Source: Sinohyriopsis cumingii (taxonomy: Eukaryota > Mollusca > Bivalvia > Unionida > Unionidae). Taken from it: a stretch of DNA of 64,000 nt. Below the pieces are notes generated by a model. That model did not search any database. It was given only the letters and a program-made list of their open reading frames with translations, and was not told the DNA's origin. Positions 1 through 13,654 of the stretch are shown piece after piece. The translations under genes were made by a program, and so were the position numbers. Every line of letters starts with the position of its first letter. The stretch's first letter is position 1. The stretch lies in assembly GCA_028554795.2 (NCBI GenBank), contig CM068838.1:130170928-130234927 (forward strand), read 5' to 3'.

Positions 1-1087
1 TCTGTAGTCTGTTAGATTTAGTCATTATAACAAATCACAGATCCCGATCATCCGGTGGATTATGCGGCGGCAGATCCGAATCTATCTTGTTTGCATCTGG
101 ACTTGATTTATCATCGAACATATATGGTTATACATTGTTTTCATAACAATTTGCTCAAGAAACTAACACCAATCTGCCAAAACTCCACATTTATTGCCAA
201 AATGTTAGTGGATAATGATACTATATGTTACGCGTTATCTACATCTCAGATGAAGAAATTATTAAAGTCAGTAAATTCATTTTGTAATCAGTACCTAAAA
301 TACTATAGAAAAAAAGTATTTACAGAATACTTGAAATTAGATAATATCATAAAAAAAAACAAAATAATGTGAGTAAAGATTATAAAGAAACTACTGAAGT
401 ATCAGACATGTATATTTCAAGTTATATAATCACGGATGAACGTATCTTCGGTGAGTATTACACGTGTTATTATTAAACAGCAATGTATTAAGATATATCT
501 TAGTTCCTGCAAAAAGTCAGTATTGGGGGCTGCACCACATGCTTGGCAATAATAGTGTATTCAGAGATAGTATTTCAAATATTATGAAAAATATAGTCTA
601 TATCGTATATCAAATATCTCTTTTAAGATAAATGCAGATAAGTAAGACAAACTATATTTTAATCAAATATAATTATAACCCGTTATTGAAGCGAGTCAAT
701 CATCATCATATGTTAACCTACGGGGAGAGTTGCTCACTATGAAACATCAGCTGGTTAATGAAATTCAGTAATCACATAAATTATTTATTTGACGATTTCT
801 AAATAATTTTCTTCGGATTTTCAAAATGACATGAAATGTCACGTTTATCGTGTTTTGAAATACGTATGAGTAAACTACGTGGAGACCATCTACAACTGTG
901 CTGATTTATATCCAGCCACTCCATGTCGGAACCTGCAGTAACTATCTCCTGTTTTACAGAGGCAAAGAAACACTAATAAACATCGCTAATTAGTTACACG
1001 AAGCCATGTTATAAAATATAGAAAATAAAACGGATTTTGGGAACGTCATGAAAATGTATCCTTGTATGCATACTCAGAAATTTGGTT

Positions 1088-1186
<99 letters not shown>

Positions 1187-1778
1187 TGCGAGAGAGTGAG
1201 AGACATACATGCATACATACATAAATACTTGATGTTTTATAAATAACTAATTTCAAAATAAACCAGTGAATAGTAGATGGATAAAGTTAATATTAAACAG
1301 TGACAAATCGAACCCGAAAATGACACATTTTCTGGTACATTTTACTTTAGTAGATATATCAAAATGTTCTACTATGTGAAAACGTATCATATCTCCTTTT
1401 TGCCTATTAAAATTCGCTAATATGTGGTCGCCACGATAATTTTCGAGAACTCATTCCGCGAGAGCGATTAGAATTTGCTTGTAGTTTGGACGAAGCCAGA
1501 TGGTACCTTTTGAAAAGAAATACATCAATATAACAAAACGACTCTTCGGAAAAGAGTGTTTATGAAACGTCTGAATGACAGATTCCTGTTTCGGTCCGAA
1601 TTATTGTTTCCCTCTGAATTAATTGGTTGTGGTCTTCATCCAGTTTAGGCGAAAGCTATATGCTAGTTCACTCCCGCCATTGAGACGCAAGCACAGGTAA
1701 CATAGAAATAAACTTGAAGCAACAAATTGCCACTAGACGCCATATTTAATATTGAAATGTTTGATCTAAAAATGGTAG

Positions 1779-1822
<44 letters not shown>

Positions 1823-1965
1823 AGCTCATTTCGAAACCATTTATTTTCTCAGGAGCACATCTTAATTTAACTGCAATCCTGCCTTTTGTAATAACTCAAC
1901 AATACCACCAATATGGCTATTTCAGATTATTGGAATGTTTATTGGCATGTAATCATAGGCCCGAT
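1..1965. other. non-coding host DNA downstream of the RGK gene
   Basis: No convincing coding sequence was found. Short open frames here are AT-rich, lack family motifs and look like chance. The stretch holds a long (TA)n run at about 1,087-1,183 and a shorter one at about 1,784-1,821. The 3' untranslated region of the minus-strand GTPase gene should start just below 1,966, but I did not identify a definite poly(A) site. Confidence 0.6.
1087..1183. repeat. (TA)n microsatellite
   Basis: This is a nearly pure run of alternating T and A. Similar runs recur throughout the host part and are absent from the viral element, which helps to mark the boundary between them. Confidence 0.95.
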
Positions 1966-2231
1966 TTAAGAGACATATAAATTCTCACAAGATTTTTCTT
2001 GCTTTTGATTTCTCCCAAGCAATTTATCCAGAAACTGTTTTGTCTTTTTGAAAGAGCCTGGCCTGGATCTTGGCTTAGTCATTTTCTTTCCCAATTCTTC
2101 GGTTTCATCTTTGCCTATTCGCAGCAGGATCTGCTTTAGAATTCCGACTAACAACTCGTCAACGTTGTGGTTCAACACTGCAGAAGTCTCTGTGTACTTG
2201 CATTCAAACTGGTCAGCGATTTCTTTTGCCT
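1966..2231 (-). CDS. RGK-family (Rad/Gem/Rem-like) small GTPase, last coding exon
   Basis: This is the final exon of a Ras-superfamily GTPase of the RGK group, known as regulators of voltage-gated calcium channels and the cytoskeleton. The acceptor CTTTAG ends at 2,232. The exon opens in phase 1 after the previous exon and reads EAKEIADQFECKYTETSA, where ETSA is the G5 guanine-binding motif. It continues with NHNVDELLVGILKQILLR, the RGK helix 5 pattern. The C-terminal tail is basic, with KTKQFLDKLLGRN and a terminal KSCENLYVS, matching the family's conserved C-terminal KSC(H/E)(D/N)L motif, and has no CAAX prenylation box. Stop codon at 1,966-1,968. No frame damage was seen, so the gene is probably functional. 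Which of Rad, Gem or Rem it resembles most cannot be decided by eye. Confidence 0.9.
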
Positions 2232-3046
2232 CTAAAGTTATAAAAGAAGATAACCAGCTGTGTAATAATGATAAAAAAGATAGTTGATGATATAATATTG
2301 AAAGCGTGATGGTCAGTTTCTTTATATTTCTCTTCTAACCAATCACTTAAAATGGTGTGATAACATCTAATGATATGATAGGAGGAATTTAGAACATTTG
2401 GACATAGTTTACAAAAATCTGCTAGTCTCTTCCCCCTCCCCCAATCGTATTTTTCTCCGTCTTAAGAATGCTTACATTCCTACAATGACACATGTTGTGC
2501 CTATGTTGAGATCTTCCACTAAACACGTAAATGCATTTATCTGTAACTACGGCGTTATTGCTTAAATTGTGGTGCGCATCATATTTGAGGAGATGGCCGA
2601 AAGTTCAGTTTCCGACTTGCTAGACATCGAGTATAAAATGTGATGTTTTGATTGGTAGTTTTTGAAGTTATAAATACTGTTCTTGAGGTGCTTTCGTCGT
2701 ACAAACTCATAATTTAGCAAGACAACAATTCGAGTACTTTAGTTACTCGCACAATCTTGCTGTCAACTGCTGGACTTGCATAATTTGATAACGTGTGTGT
2801 AGATAGATAGATATATAGATAGATAGATATAGTGAGAGACATACAGAGACAGAAACTGGAAAGCTTCTGAATATTTGTAGTTCAACGTTTCTAGCATATA
2901 CTGGTACATGAATATTTACGAAGTCTTTTTCAACAGTAAACCATTGTATTGTTTTATAAAATGGCTTCTGAAAACAGTGTAGATAAACTCATAATGCCGC
3001 TAAATTAACCGATACTGACGTCATTCTTAACCACTTCATCAAACTA

Positions 3047-3092
<46 letters not shown>

Positions 3093-3254
3093 TAAGAATA
3101 ACAATAATAATAATAATCTGAGAGATAGAGACATATTATATATCTTACATTTTCTCTCTTAGCTGAAGAAAGTACTCACTGCTGAATTTTTTAGGCGGTA
3201 AATCATACTTTAATCCTAAATTGAAAGCAGGTCAATGATAGACTGTTTACTCAC
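2232..3254 (-). other. intron of the RGK GTPase gene
   Basis: The donor GTGAGT lies at about 3,249-3,254 and the acceptor CTTTAG at 2,232-2,237, joining the flanking exons in phase 1. The intron contains an imperfect (AAT)n run at about 3,048-3,117 and (GATA)-like repeats near 2,800-2,830. No other coding signal was seen. Confidence 0.85.
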
Positions 3255-3438
3255 CTTCACTCGGAACCTTCCTGTTGCGGACCAAATCAGATTTATTGGC
3301 CACTAGTATTATTGCACGCTCCGTCCCGCACTCATGATGCAGTTCACGAAGGATATCGGTAGCATTTTCGAAAGAAAGGCGGTCGGTGATCGAAAAGACG
3401 ACAACATATGCATCTCCTGACAGGCTCTTTAGCTCATC
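3255..3438 (-). CDS. RGK-family small GTPase, internal exon (G4 motif)
   Basis: This 184-nt exon sits between acceptor CACAG (3,439-3,443) and donor GTGAGT. It starts in phase 0 and ends in phase 1. The translation contains GDAYVVVFSITDRLSFENA, matching the RGK region after switch II, and AIILVANKSDLVRNRKVPSE, where NKSD is the G4 guanine-specificity motif. It joins in frame with the exons at 1,966-2,231 and 6,247-6,335. The reading frame is intact, and residues and exon borders follow the vertebrate RRAD/GEM plan. Confidence 0.92.
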
Positions 3439-3829
3439 CTGTGATAGAAATATAGAATATTCGAAAACAATGTTATTACGGATACAAACAAAGTTCTCTT
3501 GAACGACTTAGTTGCTAATTAAATGACTGCACGGTTGACATGCTGACTTATCAGACTGAGCCCGTTTTCTGGCTTACTGACATTGATAGTTTGCTTAACT
3601 GGTGTATTTTAGAAAGACGCTAATAGTATATCAAGCCTGCTCACACCTAGGCATTATTTATGAAAACTCGGTGTAATTGTGTTTGCTGTCATGCGTCTAC
3701 TGTTGAATATGTTCGGAAAAAAAAAACTACTGCACATATAATATGTATCTACTCTAAAAGAAAATTCTTCATTAAGGATCAGTCGTGTTTTATATTCAAC
3801 TATAAGCCAAATTTCTTACTAATACTGAG

Positions 3830-4275
3830 TGTCATTGGCTGTCAGTTTAATTAAATTCATAAGAATCAGTGTAATGGGTTGGCGTTTTAAATAAATTCAT
3901 ACGAATGAGTGTCATTGGCTGGCAGTTAAATTAAATTCATAAGAATGAAAGAATGAGTGTCATTGGTTGGAATCTTAATTATATTCATAAATAATGGGCT
4001 GGCGTTTTCGTAAATTCATAAGGATGGAATCTTAATTATATTCATACGAATTAGTGTAATACCCTGGCGTTTTACATAAATTCATACGAATGAGTGTCAT
4101 TGGCTGACAGTTAAATTAAATTCATAAGAATCAGTGTAATGGGTTGGCGTTTTACATAAATTCATACGAATGAGTGTCATTGGCTGACAGTTAAATTAAA
4201 TTCATAAGAATGAAAGAATGTGTGTCACTGGCTGGAATCTTAATTAAATTCATAAGAATCAGTGTCATTGGCTAA
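3830..4275. repeat. diverged minisatellite, units of about 40-65 bp
   Basis: The phrases 'gagtgtcattggct', 'aaattaaattcataagaat' and 'gggttggcgtttta' recur about eight times with substitutions and unequal spacing. The array lies wholly inside an RGK intron, so it should not affect coding. Confidence 0.8.
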
Positions 4276-6148
4276 CTGCGTCTTTAGACTTATAACAATT
4301 ATCCGACGTTTCAACTAAGCTCGTATTGATATGTATATGCTATGTAAACACTGAAATAAGGAAACATGTATGAATCCCGAAGACAATAGTCATTCTAATA
4401 AATTGCACAAAAGTGATGACGCGACCATAAACAAAATTCCACACAAATTAGCAAAATTTGGCCGAAACATATAGTACAGCTACAGTGTAAATACATTCGA
4501 TTTCCGACCGGGACCCCTCTTCTATTCAAAGTGTCCTTCCGGTTTGTGTGTGTGTGTGTGTGTGTGTGTGTTTGTGTCTGTGTGGAGGTGGATCTAATTT
4601 ACCCGAGAAAACATTGATCGCGCTGACCAAATGCCGAATGCTTGGGAAGTTGTTCAAAGACTATTAAATTATAATATTTATCTCCATTTATGCCCCTTAT
4701 CCTTATGAAGATCGTCTACGTACCGTACTCCTATCGCAAGTGAATTTTGTTTACCAAGCGATTCGTGTGACCTATAATTGGGCAACATATAGGTTAAATT
4801 GCTTTAAAGGTCACCGGCCATACTCTAACATTTTTATTTTAATATATTTGCATGACATGATTAAAAGTAGTTATACTCGCACAAAGTGACTAACAAAATT
4901 ATCAAGTGTAAAGAAGAAAAAATAATTTAATTACTCGTAATAGAAGTATAAAACGCTAGTACTTTCCCTTAGCTACGATTTCCCAACTATAGAGGACGTC
5001 AACCAGACATGATGTATATTTGTCTATAAAAGACAAAGTACATACTTCTTCTTGTCGAAAAAGAAAACACTATAAACTATGGATACGGATAAGTTAGACT
5101 ATTGAAAACTAATTTACTATTTAGCCTTATATCAATATGTTTGCACGACGCACTATTTGAGTCGCTTTCTAAACTGTTCCATTGTTTTAATTTCAAACGT
5201 CCCGTTAATACAAGTAAAAAGGATGCATTGCTGACTTCCCTATGTCGGCCGACTTTGTAAAAAAGAAAAGAAATTTGCACATTTAAAATAAAGCAAAGGA
5301 ACCAAAGTTGGCCTCATTATTATCGGCCGACTTCATAAAAACATCGGCAAACATTAAATAATCTAAAGTCAGTTTCCGAGTTGGCTTGCTTTGTAATAAA
5401 ATAACCTTTTCTATTTGATATAATGTCGATAAGTTAAAACAAAAAGTTTATTGCTCTCTGCCAGTTGTGCTTATTCATCGCCCAGGCTTCTGTCCGTTTG
5501 CCAAATATAATCATTGTTGATACAAACAATCATTGATGTTAGTAATGTCAATAGTATACACATTAATAACTTGCTTCAATAATACTTTTGTAACCCATGC
5601 TAGCGAAAAGATTATCATTTGCTCTCACTGTGAATGTGTTTTCAAATAATGATTTTTTATTAGCGAGATACAGTCGACTAGTTAACCTTGATACAATAAA
5701 ATTTTGGTCATTTTGCAACATATAATGTATCATGCATGAATGACAGGTGCCTTCAAGTAATCGTGTGATCTTCCCGTCTCATTTGCGATTTTGTTATCTG
5801 ACAGAGGAGATATACACTACAGTAAGGATGCATACGCCAGTCGCCATCTGATATATATACGGAGTTTCTGGATAGATATATATTTTATAACAAATTTCGC
5901 ATGAAGAAAAAAGAATGATTAAATTATAACAATAGAAAGTTAGTTTCTTTCGCTTTATTTTAAAATAAGTGTTTAATTCATCTATTGTATTGTACCGTGC
6001 AGTGGTGGTGGTGCAGGAGAAACAAAATGACAAAATGATTCGTTCCTTAAGATTTGGGACGCATGCCTTGAAGGAAAAAAATTCACCATAAGTTCCGAGG
6101 AAGGGGAAAAATAATTAGTTTATCTTATCCCGATATGTACGGTAAATA

Positions 6149-6149
<1 letters not shown>

Positions 6150-6233
<84 letters not shown>
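6150..6233. repeat. (AT)n microsatellite next to a splice donor
   Basis: A pure AT dinucleotide run ends eight bases from the GTACGT donor of the RGK exon at 6,247-6,335. Length change here could influence splicing, but that is inference. Confidence 0.95.
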
Positions 6234-6236
<3 letters not shown>

Positions 6237-6246
6237 CTCAACGTAC

Positions 6247-6335
6247 CATTTCATATATCAGACCATCTATAAACTCTAGTGTTGATTCGTCGCCATCAAC
6301 CAGTAATGAAACAGTTTTCTCTTCCATTGAGCGAG
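6247..6335 (-). CDS. RGK-family small GTPase, exon upstream of the G4 exon
   Basis: An 89-nt exon follows acceptor AATTCCAG (ends at 6,336) and precedes donor GTACGT. It encodes RSMEEKTVSLLVDGDESTLE, then FIDGLIYEM. This matches the RGK switch I to switch II segment, where the family has a modified G3 region after a 'VDGEEATL' strand. It ends in phase 0 and joins GDAYVVVF of the next exon cleanly. The exon carrying the P-loop should lie further up on the minus strand (higher coordinates) but I could not find it, either because it is outside the window or because I missed it. Confidence 0.85.
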
Positions 6336-6546
6336 CTGGAATTAAAAAACGAATGTCAGTAAAGCTCGATGGATTTCTTGAAAACGATTCATTGACATTG
6401 ACGGTGTCATTACTTATAATGTACACCATTCTGAAGACACAATAAAGCAAATTAGCAAAAGATGTTGTTTCGTTGAATTACCTCCCTTAGGCAACCTTTA
6501 AAATATTTGGGATGATACCTAATGTGCCTTCTTATATATACTTATA

Positions 6547-6629
<83 letters not shown>

Positions 6630-6633
6630 GAGA

Positions 6634-6717
<84 letters not shown>

Positions 6718-9700
6718 TTATTCTCATATGTAAGATTACCTATATATACTTATTGATATACACTTCTATAGATATGCAGATCAGTATGTGATACATCGAC
6801 CAAAATTTGGACGGCACATTCTTCTGCAACTAAACGAACCTTTGTCCACGTCTTCTTTGAGAATCATACATAAGAAATGTAGCGATAGCATATTTAAGGG
6901 CTTTCTGTTCGATTCATCAGGTCTGCAGACAGTTCTCAAGCGAATAGCCACAAACTTTTCAGGTTATGGATGTGTTTCAAGGCCTCCTTTAGAAACTTGC
7001 CTGGAACCTAACAGACCAGTTTATCATGCACAACATTCAATATGTCACACATTTTGCTTACGGCACAACATTGTATTGGGCCGTAGTTCGTTTCATTAAT
7101 ATCTCTCTTTTTAAAAGTCAAAGCAGGTATGAGCTGTCCAAGCACAAATGTGTTAATAGCCTTATTCGGTAATAGACTGTGTCCTAAAGTAAGCATAACG
7201 TAATATCTTGAAATGATCAATCAAATATAGTAAAAATAAATAGTAAAATCGTAAATGATCGTCAAATTATTTCAGTAATTACCGACGTATTTTTACAATT
7301 GCAAGAAAATAAACGTTTTCATTTTATATATTTATTCATACGAACATTTAAATTTTAGATGGATCATATTTTGATTGCATATACAATAAAAATGGCTGAT
7401 CCTCAATTCAGGCAAAAACATAATATATGTTATTGATATTGTAACAACTGTTGACAAAAATGGTTTCTTTTTGTGGGGTCAAGTAAGATTTGTTTAGAGA
7501 TTTCTTTAACTAAAATAAAATTAAAGGAGAATTCACACGACCAGCTCCACTGCAAGACGATATTACGTTCCTTAAATCATTTTATTCTAGAACAATTAAT
7601 ATTCAAAGCAGATAATTTATTAGTGTTAAATTCGTAGTTCCCCTTACAGCAAATTGTTCTGGTTAGATTTTACAACTCGTCTTAATTAATTCATATTATT
7701 CCGTTTTATTTCTCATATTTAATGTTTGTTCAATGTTTTCAACTACCTAATACAATCCACAATCCCTGGCACTTTGCTCCTCTTTTATGCTAATGTTTCA
7801 TGCATTGAAGACCGAATTTAATTGTCCACACATTCCTCAGTCTTGATTTTAACCATTCTTTGGAGGACACAAAGAATCATATACATAATCAAATATAGTA
7901 GACATTCATATATTTGGGGTCAATGTGACCAACACACTCAAGTAAACCATACTCGATTACAACGATACAATGACTGGATAAAAATGTATTTGGTGGGACA
8001 AGGTATATGCCTTTATTCCTGAATCATCATCGTATTAGTCAGTTTCAAAAGCACTCCTGACACATGTTGTCTTCGAAACCATCCACCGTATGCTACGTCT
8101 TCGATAAATATTTGCTTGTAATTACACAAATCAAAACATCTGAAACTGTGGCAATGCAGAAGACTACATGCATTAATACTATCATTTGTAAAGTTTGAAA
8201 GAAAACCCGATGGAATTATTTTACAAAAATTTAAAGAGGAACCCCTTCCATCTGTGTGACAAATTAAAAACGGTAAAGACGTAAAATAATAAATAAAATA
8301 TTTACGGATGTTGTATAAATAATAAATGGTATGATGAGGTATGAAGGACAAAGAGCAACGCGTTTAATTCATTGAAGACTTTAGCGAAATGAAGCCAAAC
8401 ATACATAGTCGCCGCGTTGTACGGCTCTATCATTCACTTGAAGTGATTTATTAAAACAGAATTGTCACCAAATTATATATGGGTGTATAAACCAAGGAGC
8501 AATTGACCTTTAAAGAGCCATTCTGTAAAAGTAGGTTTGTAATTTTAACATGTTGTTTTTATAAAAGTAAATCTATTTTAGATTCTTATTGATCGTGATT
8601 CATTCCACCTATCATAACATTTTCCCATCACACAAAAACGAGTCTAACTCCGATTTGTGTAAAATAGATAATTAAAATACGGATAATACAATAATAAAGA
8701 TGTCTTTTAAACTGTTTATGCTGAAAACCGTTTACGGATTAAACTCTGAAAATTTTCAAGAGCGATATTCTCTAGCCCAAAGACACCTATCCACCTCATT
8801 CAATGTTATCGTTGGCATAATTATTTAGACGAAAAAGTATATGCTGCTTGTATGTCCAGTTGGGTGCAGCTGAAAGAATCTGATTCAGTCTGAATGCCCC
8901 ATGTTGTGGTAAAGACGATAGCTTGGTATAATCGTAGCGGGTTCCGTAGACAACAACATACACTTGTACCTTGAAACAATGTATAATCAATTCTTGATAA
9001 CATTCTCCCTCTTTCACATTTTTACGATACAATATGAGGTACTATCTGGATTTGATTGCTTTTACCTACCATGTATGTTCAGCAAGAAGGAATATGAAAA
9101 GTTTATATTGGATAGTTTTTGTTTATCCCTATACCGAAATCACTTCTTCAGTTCAAAATACATCCTTTCATGTTGTCCATGTCTGAATTATTGAAGGAAG
9201 CGATGTGCTCACACAGAGGTATCACATGGTCTTACATTTTGAGGATAGTTAATTAAAGATATGTTCAATAAAAAGGTTTTTATAAACATTTAAAGATTAT
9301 CATCAGCAAATGTACAGGTGCATCATAAAAACTGAATAACTGGAGAGGTAAAAAACACCACCTGATTAAATATTTCTTTGCAGTCTAAATAGTCGCGCTA
9401 TTGAAGACCATCGTTGTTAAGGTGGTGTTCATCAAAAATGTATCTGTGGAGGTGACAGGTGCATACACCATTTATCTATTCCCTACGTTCATATGTACGT
9501 ACACATGTAAGATTTATCCAGTTCAGCGGATAATGCAGACGAACATTTCTCTAGGCATTTATCTATTGTTTTTGTGTTGTGTTCATAATTTATAGTTAGC
9601 TTCATTTGGATTCCTTGAGAAGTAAAATATAATTACTTAGAAATGTATGCACAGGCTTACCAACAATAGGGATTCTAAAATATAAACATTGAGATTGACA

Positions 9701-9900
9701 TTCTTCAGGTTATTGGTGTGAATTTTTTCAGACACACAATCAACAGCTGGTATGATGAGACAAAACCTAATCAAAGTTCGCATATTTTTCAAAAACCACA
9801 TTATATAATGAGGCTAACTCGTATATTAAAGATTTTGATTTTACTGATTTTCTCCGCTTATCTACCATCATTTAAATTTGAATAAAGGTAGTCATTAAAC
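6336..9900. other. non-coding host DNA (probable RGK intron)
   Basis: No family motif or credible splice pair was recognised. A compound (TA)n run occupies about 6,549-6,714. A minus-strand open stretch at about 8,800-9,000 lacks recognisable domains. If the first RGK exon lies to the right, all of this is intron. Confidence 0.5.
6549..6714. repeat. interrupted (TA)n microsatellite
   Basis: Two long (TA)n blocks are separated by about 20 bases near 6,624-6,643. Open frames over this tract only encode Tyr-Ile repeats and are not genes. Confidence 0.95.
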
Positions 9901-9909
9901 ATACAGGAT

Positions 9910-11760
9910 CGGTCGCAGCCCGGGTCGACAATGACCGTGCCTTCTGCTACACACCAGGACGGAGGTGACAGCTACGCTACTGGTGCCCCCACTACAAAGG
10001 TCCTGGGAGAGACAACACCATCATAGGTACATCGAACGTTAGAACACTGGGGGCAGTTGGAAAGTTGAAAGAACTTACACAAAAGTTGGAGAGGTACAAC
10101 TGGATCATTATTGGTATCTGCGAAGTGAGCTGGAAAAACTTCGGCGAAATGACAACAGATGAAGGGCATAACCTCTCTTCAGCGGATTTCTTGTACACAA
10201 GGGTACTGTGGACAGCATTACGGGTTGTTGCCCAGTCATAAGCTGGCTCATTACCAGCCGCCTGAGTGCGATTCTCTTCAAGATCACATTCATACAGGCC
10301 GACGTACCCACATCTAGCCATGACGACAACGAACTGGAGAAAGTTTACAAACAACTGCAAGATGTCATTGGCAACTCACCCAATATGGACATTCCGTCTG
10401 TACAAGAAGACTGGAATACAAAGATGGGAGGTGATTCGCAGACAAACTGGCAAAGCACATGTAATGCAGAAACAAATGAAAGATGACTCGGGCTCTTGGA
10501 GTTTGCTACATGCAACAATCTTGTCCTAGCGTAACATGCGACCCTCACAGAGCATCTAGAAGATGGACCTGGCACAGTCCAGATGGACAACATCACAACC
10601 AGACTGACTACATCTTGGTGAAAAAGTGATTCTGCACAGGACTGAATATCGCCAGAACATGAAGTTTTCAAATTGCAGATATTGGACGTGGCCGTGTTTT
10701 ATTAAGGACAACGTTTCGCCTCCACCTAAAATAATCAACAAAGAATCAGATTTGACCTTCTAAGCAATGATAGGTGGTACATTTGCACCTTCGATAACTA
10801 TGGACAGCCAAGACACCGACCTAGAGTCCTTAACAACCATGCTCAACTCAGCTGTGACTAGCACAGCTAGCGAGATCATTGGTAAATATCGTCGAACAAA
10901 GAAATCTTGGGTCACTACATATGTCCTTGAATTATGCGACAAAAGGAGAGACCTGAAACAGGGAAGAAAAAAAATCATGAAGGAGCTAGAAAATACAGAG
11001 AGATAAACAACATGATCAAAAAAAGCATGAAAAAGGCAAAGGAATCCAGGACAGAAAGACAATGCTGCCTAATTGAAGACAGTCTGAGTAGAAATTGTAG
11101 CAACATGGCATATCAACTGGTAAAAGATCTCACAACCCATAAGCAAGGGAAAACTGTGACTACTATCCAAGACAAAAAAGGAAAACGCCTCACAGAAGAT
11201 CAATAAATCCTCAAGCGATGGACAGAATACTGCTCAGAATTGTACAATGATAACACCCACAGAGATTCAGCAGTACTAAATTGCCATCATGCAGAATAAA
11301 TTGCTGATAACCCCGTTATTCGTGAAGATGTAGAAATTGCAGTTAGGTCACTAAAGAAATGAAAGTCAGCTGGCGTAGACAACTTACCAGCAGAGCTCAT
11401 TCAAACAGGAGAAGAGATAGTCACAGTCCTGACAACAATCTGCAAAACATATGGCAAACTGGAGAATGGCCCACCTCATGGACTCAATCTTTGGTCATCG
11501 TGCTTCCCAAGAAAGGAAATCTACAGCTATTCCAAAACGAGAGAACCATCAGTCTGATCAGTCACCCGAGCAATGTCATGCTGAAGATAATTCTCACCAG
11601 ACTAAAGCCTCAAGCAGAGAACATTATTGCTGAAGAGCAGGCAGGCTTCCGAGCAGGAAGAAGCACACAGAACAAATTTTCAATCTCAGACTCCTTTGCG
11701 AGAAATTCTTTCAGCATCAGCAGAATCTATACCACGAAAATTCCCTGAAAAATCTTAGTT
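9910..11760 (+). mobile_element. degenerate RTE-like non-LTR retrotransposon, 3' truncated
   Basis: The plus strand carries broken remains of an endonuclease followed by a reverse transcriptase. Near 10,020-10,170 it reads TIIGTSNVRTLGAVGKL and then a WIIIGICEVSW-type strand, typical of the apurinic-type endonuclease of RTE-like LINEs that databases often label 'craniofacial development protein 2-like'. Near 11,370-11,420 a fragment reads AGVDNLPAELIQTG (RT domain entry) and near 11,630-11,670 AEEQAGFRAGRST. Many frame changes and stops separate these pieces, so it is dead. Similarity ends abruptly near 11,760, before the RT catalytic motif. Confidence 0.8.
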
Positions 11761-11989
11761 TGGACTTGTCAAAAAAATGTCATGCAGTTAGATTGTAAAC
11801 AAATTTTGGTTGTGCTGAGTTATTTTAATTTGAGTGAAATGGAACTTGAAATTTGTATTGACCATTGTTCAAAGCGCTGACTTCACTGGGGTAAATTCAT
11901 GACTTTTGGATGTTATTCAGATCCTTTGATGATAGATAGCCTTCCAAATTCTCTCTATCTCTCGTTTAAATACGACGGCAGAAGAATCG

Positions 11990-13618
11990 CCTTTGGTGAA
12001 TAACTGCGATTAACCCTTACTGCAAAATAAATAATAGTCTACACCTGATTATAAACACCCAAAAGAGAATAAAAGAAACACCTTTTACAAAATAAATTTC
12101 AAATGTGATCTCTTGTATAGATTAACTCAGAATAACAAGTGTCTTCTTTGCTAACTTAAGCATCTTCTTCCCTAGGCTTTCCAAATTCATACGATTGTAA
12201 GTTATCTGTCCTTTTAATTAAAATAGAAGAACGTACATAACATACCTGATGATTAACGGATAACCTTTGAGCATTGAGGAAGTTTGTTTATTTGTATGAA
12301 CGTGTATATTTGCTATGAAAAGTAATGTTTCTTGTTCATTTATCAGATCCATAAGTTTTGCGCAATGCTTTGATGACCGTTAACCAGAATATTCACTCTG
12401 AAATATTATCTAGCGCTTGCGTATAACAACACAAAAAGACCAAACGAAATAAAGTTTACCAAAAAAATTGAAATGTTCACTTTCTATAAATTATCTCATT
12501 AAACCAAATTTCGTTTTTGGAAACCTAAGCATCATCTTTATGAGGCTTCATAGATTGGCACGATTTTAATTTATTTGGCATGTTCTCCTTTTAAAAGAGA
12601 ATGGAGGACACATAAAATAACAGACGTTTCACAGATAATATTTGAGCATTTAGGAATTAATTACGTTCATTTGTATGAAAGTGCCTTTTGGAAAATTGTA
12701 TATTTGCTATAAAAGGTACAGTTTCCTGGTGCTATATCAGATCTATAACTTTTGTGATATAGTTTGATATCCGTTAACCAGAGTATTCATTTTGAAAACT
12801 TGATCGACCGTTTGGCAATCACTTCAGTCCATGTTTACAGTTACTGTCACGATTGGATATTAAAAGGGTAATTAGTAATAAATGTCAGTCTAGCTTATTA
12901 CAATATCCAAATGGGTTTTATCGTACCTTACGATATGGCATCAATGGATAACATGCACGCTATCCTTCATGCTTAACTTACATTTTAAAGATATTTGGTT
13001 GGTTGGTTGGTTGGTTGGTCGGTTGGTTAGCTAGTTAGTTTTAACAGTATTTTAAATACGTATTTGGATATATCACGACGACGAAATGCGAGATGTTAAT
13101 TTCCTAAAGACAGACCGAATCAAATAGCGAATGCCCGACACTTGGATTACGATTCTTTTGCTGTGCCAACGGAGCGACCGCTGCTGCTTTTAATATCAAA
13201 TAATACACTCTATAACTTGCACTGACATAGTCTTAGGTTTCAGGATGGGTTGCGAGGACCAACAAAATGATAAGACAATACTGCACTTAATAAAATCATC
13301 GCACGTTTGCGAATAAATATTGTATCTGTTTTTTTAACGCGTCAACGTTCATAGAAAATGTTGATAGTGTAAGTCACATAATTAATAAATGTGTTTGTTG
13401 AGATGGTTAAATGGTTCATGGGCAAAGATTATAGTCTTTAAAATATATTTGCGCAGTATTGCTACTTAAACGAAAATATAGTCATTAACACCAAAAACGA
13501 GTGGCTTTTTTGTCTGAATTGAATGCTGTTATAATTGATAACAAATATAAAGGAAACTCTTTCTGTACAGTCATTATTGTTATAAACAAAGAGGTAATAG
13601 TCTCTCTCTCTCGCTATT

Positions 13619-13654
<36 letters not shown>

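Larger units (their letters stand above)
3439..6246 (-). other. intron of the RGK GTPase gene, repeat-rich
   Basis: The donor GTACGT at 6,241-6,246 and the acceptor at 3,439-3,443 are both consistent with splicing in phase 0. The intron holds a diverged minisatellite at about 3,830-4,275, a (GT)n run near 4,547-4,571 and a long (AT)n run at about 6,150-6,233 right beside the donor. No other gene was recognised. Confidence 0.8.

Noticed and set aside
6522..6791. Long open frames of Tyr-Ile repeats over (TA)n tracts (also near 18,350, 21,797, 24,487 and 39,383)
   Set aside because: They are direct readings of TA microsatellites on both strands and have no independent coding evidence.
8796..9032. 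Minus-strand open stretch with KVQVYVVVYG considered as the missing RGK first exon
   Set aside because: It has no P-loop glycines or GKS and no fitting splice donor in phase.
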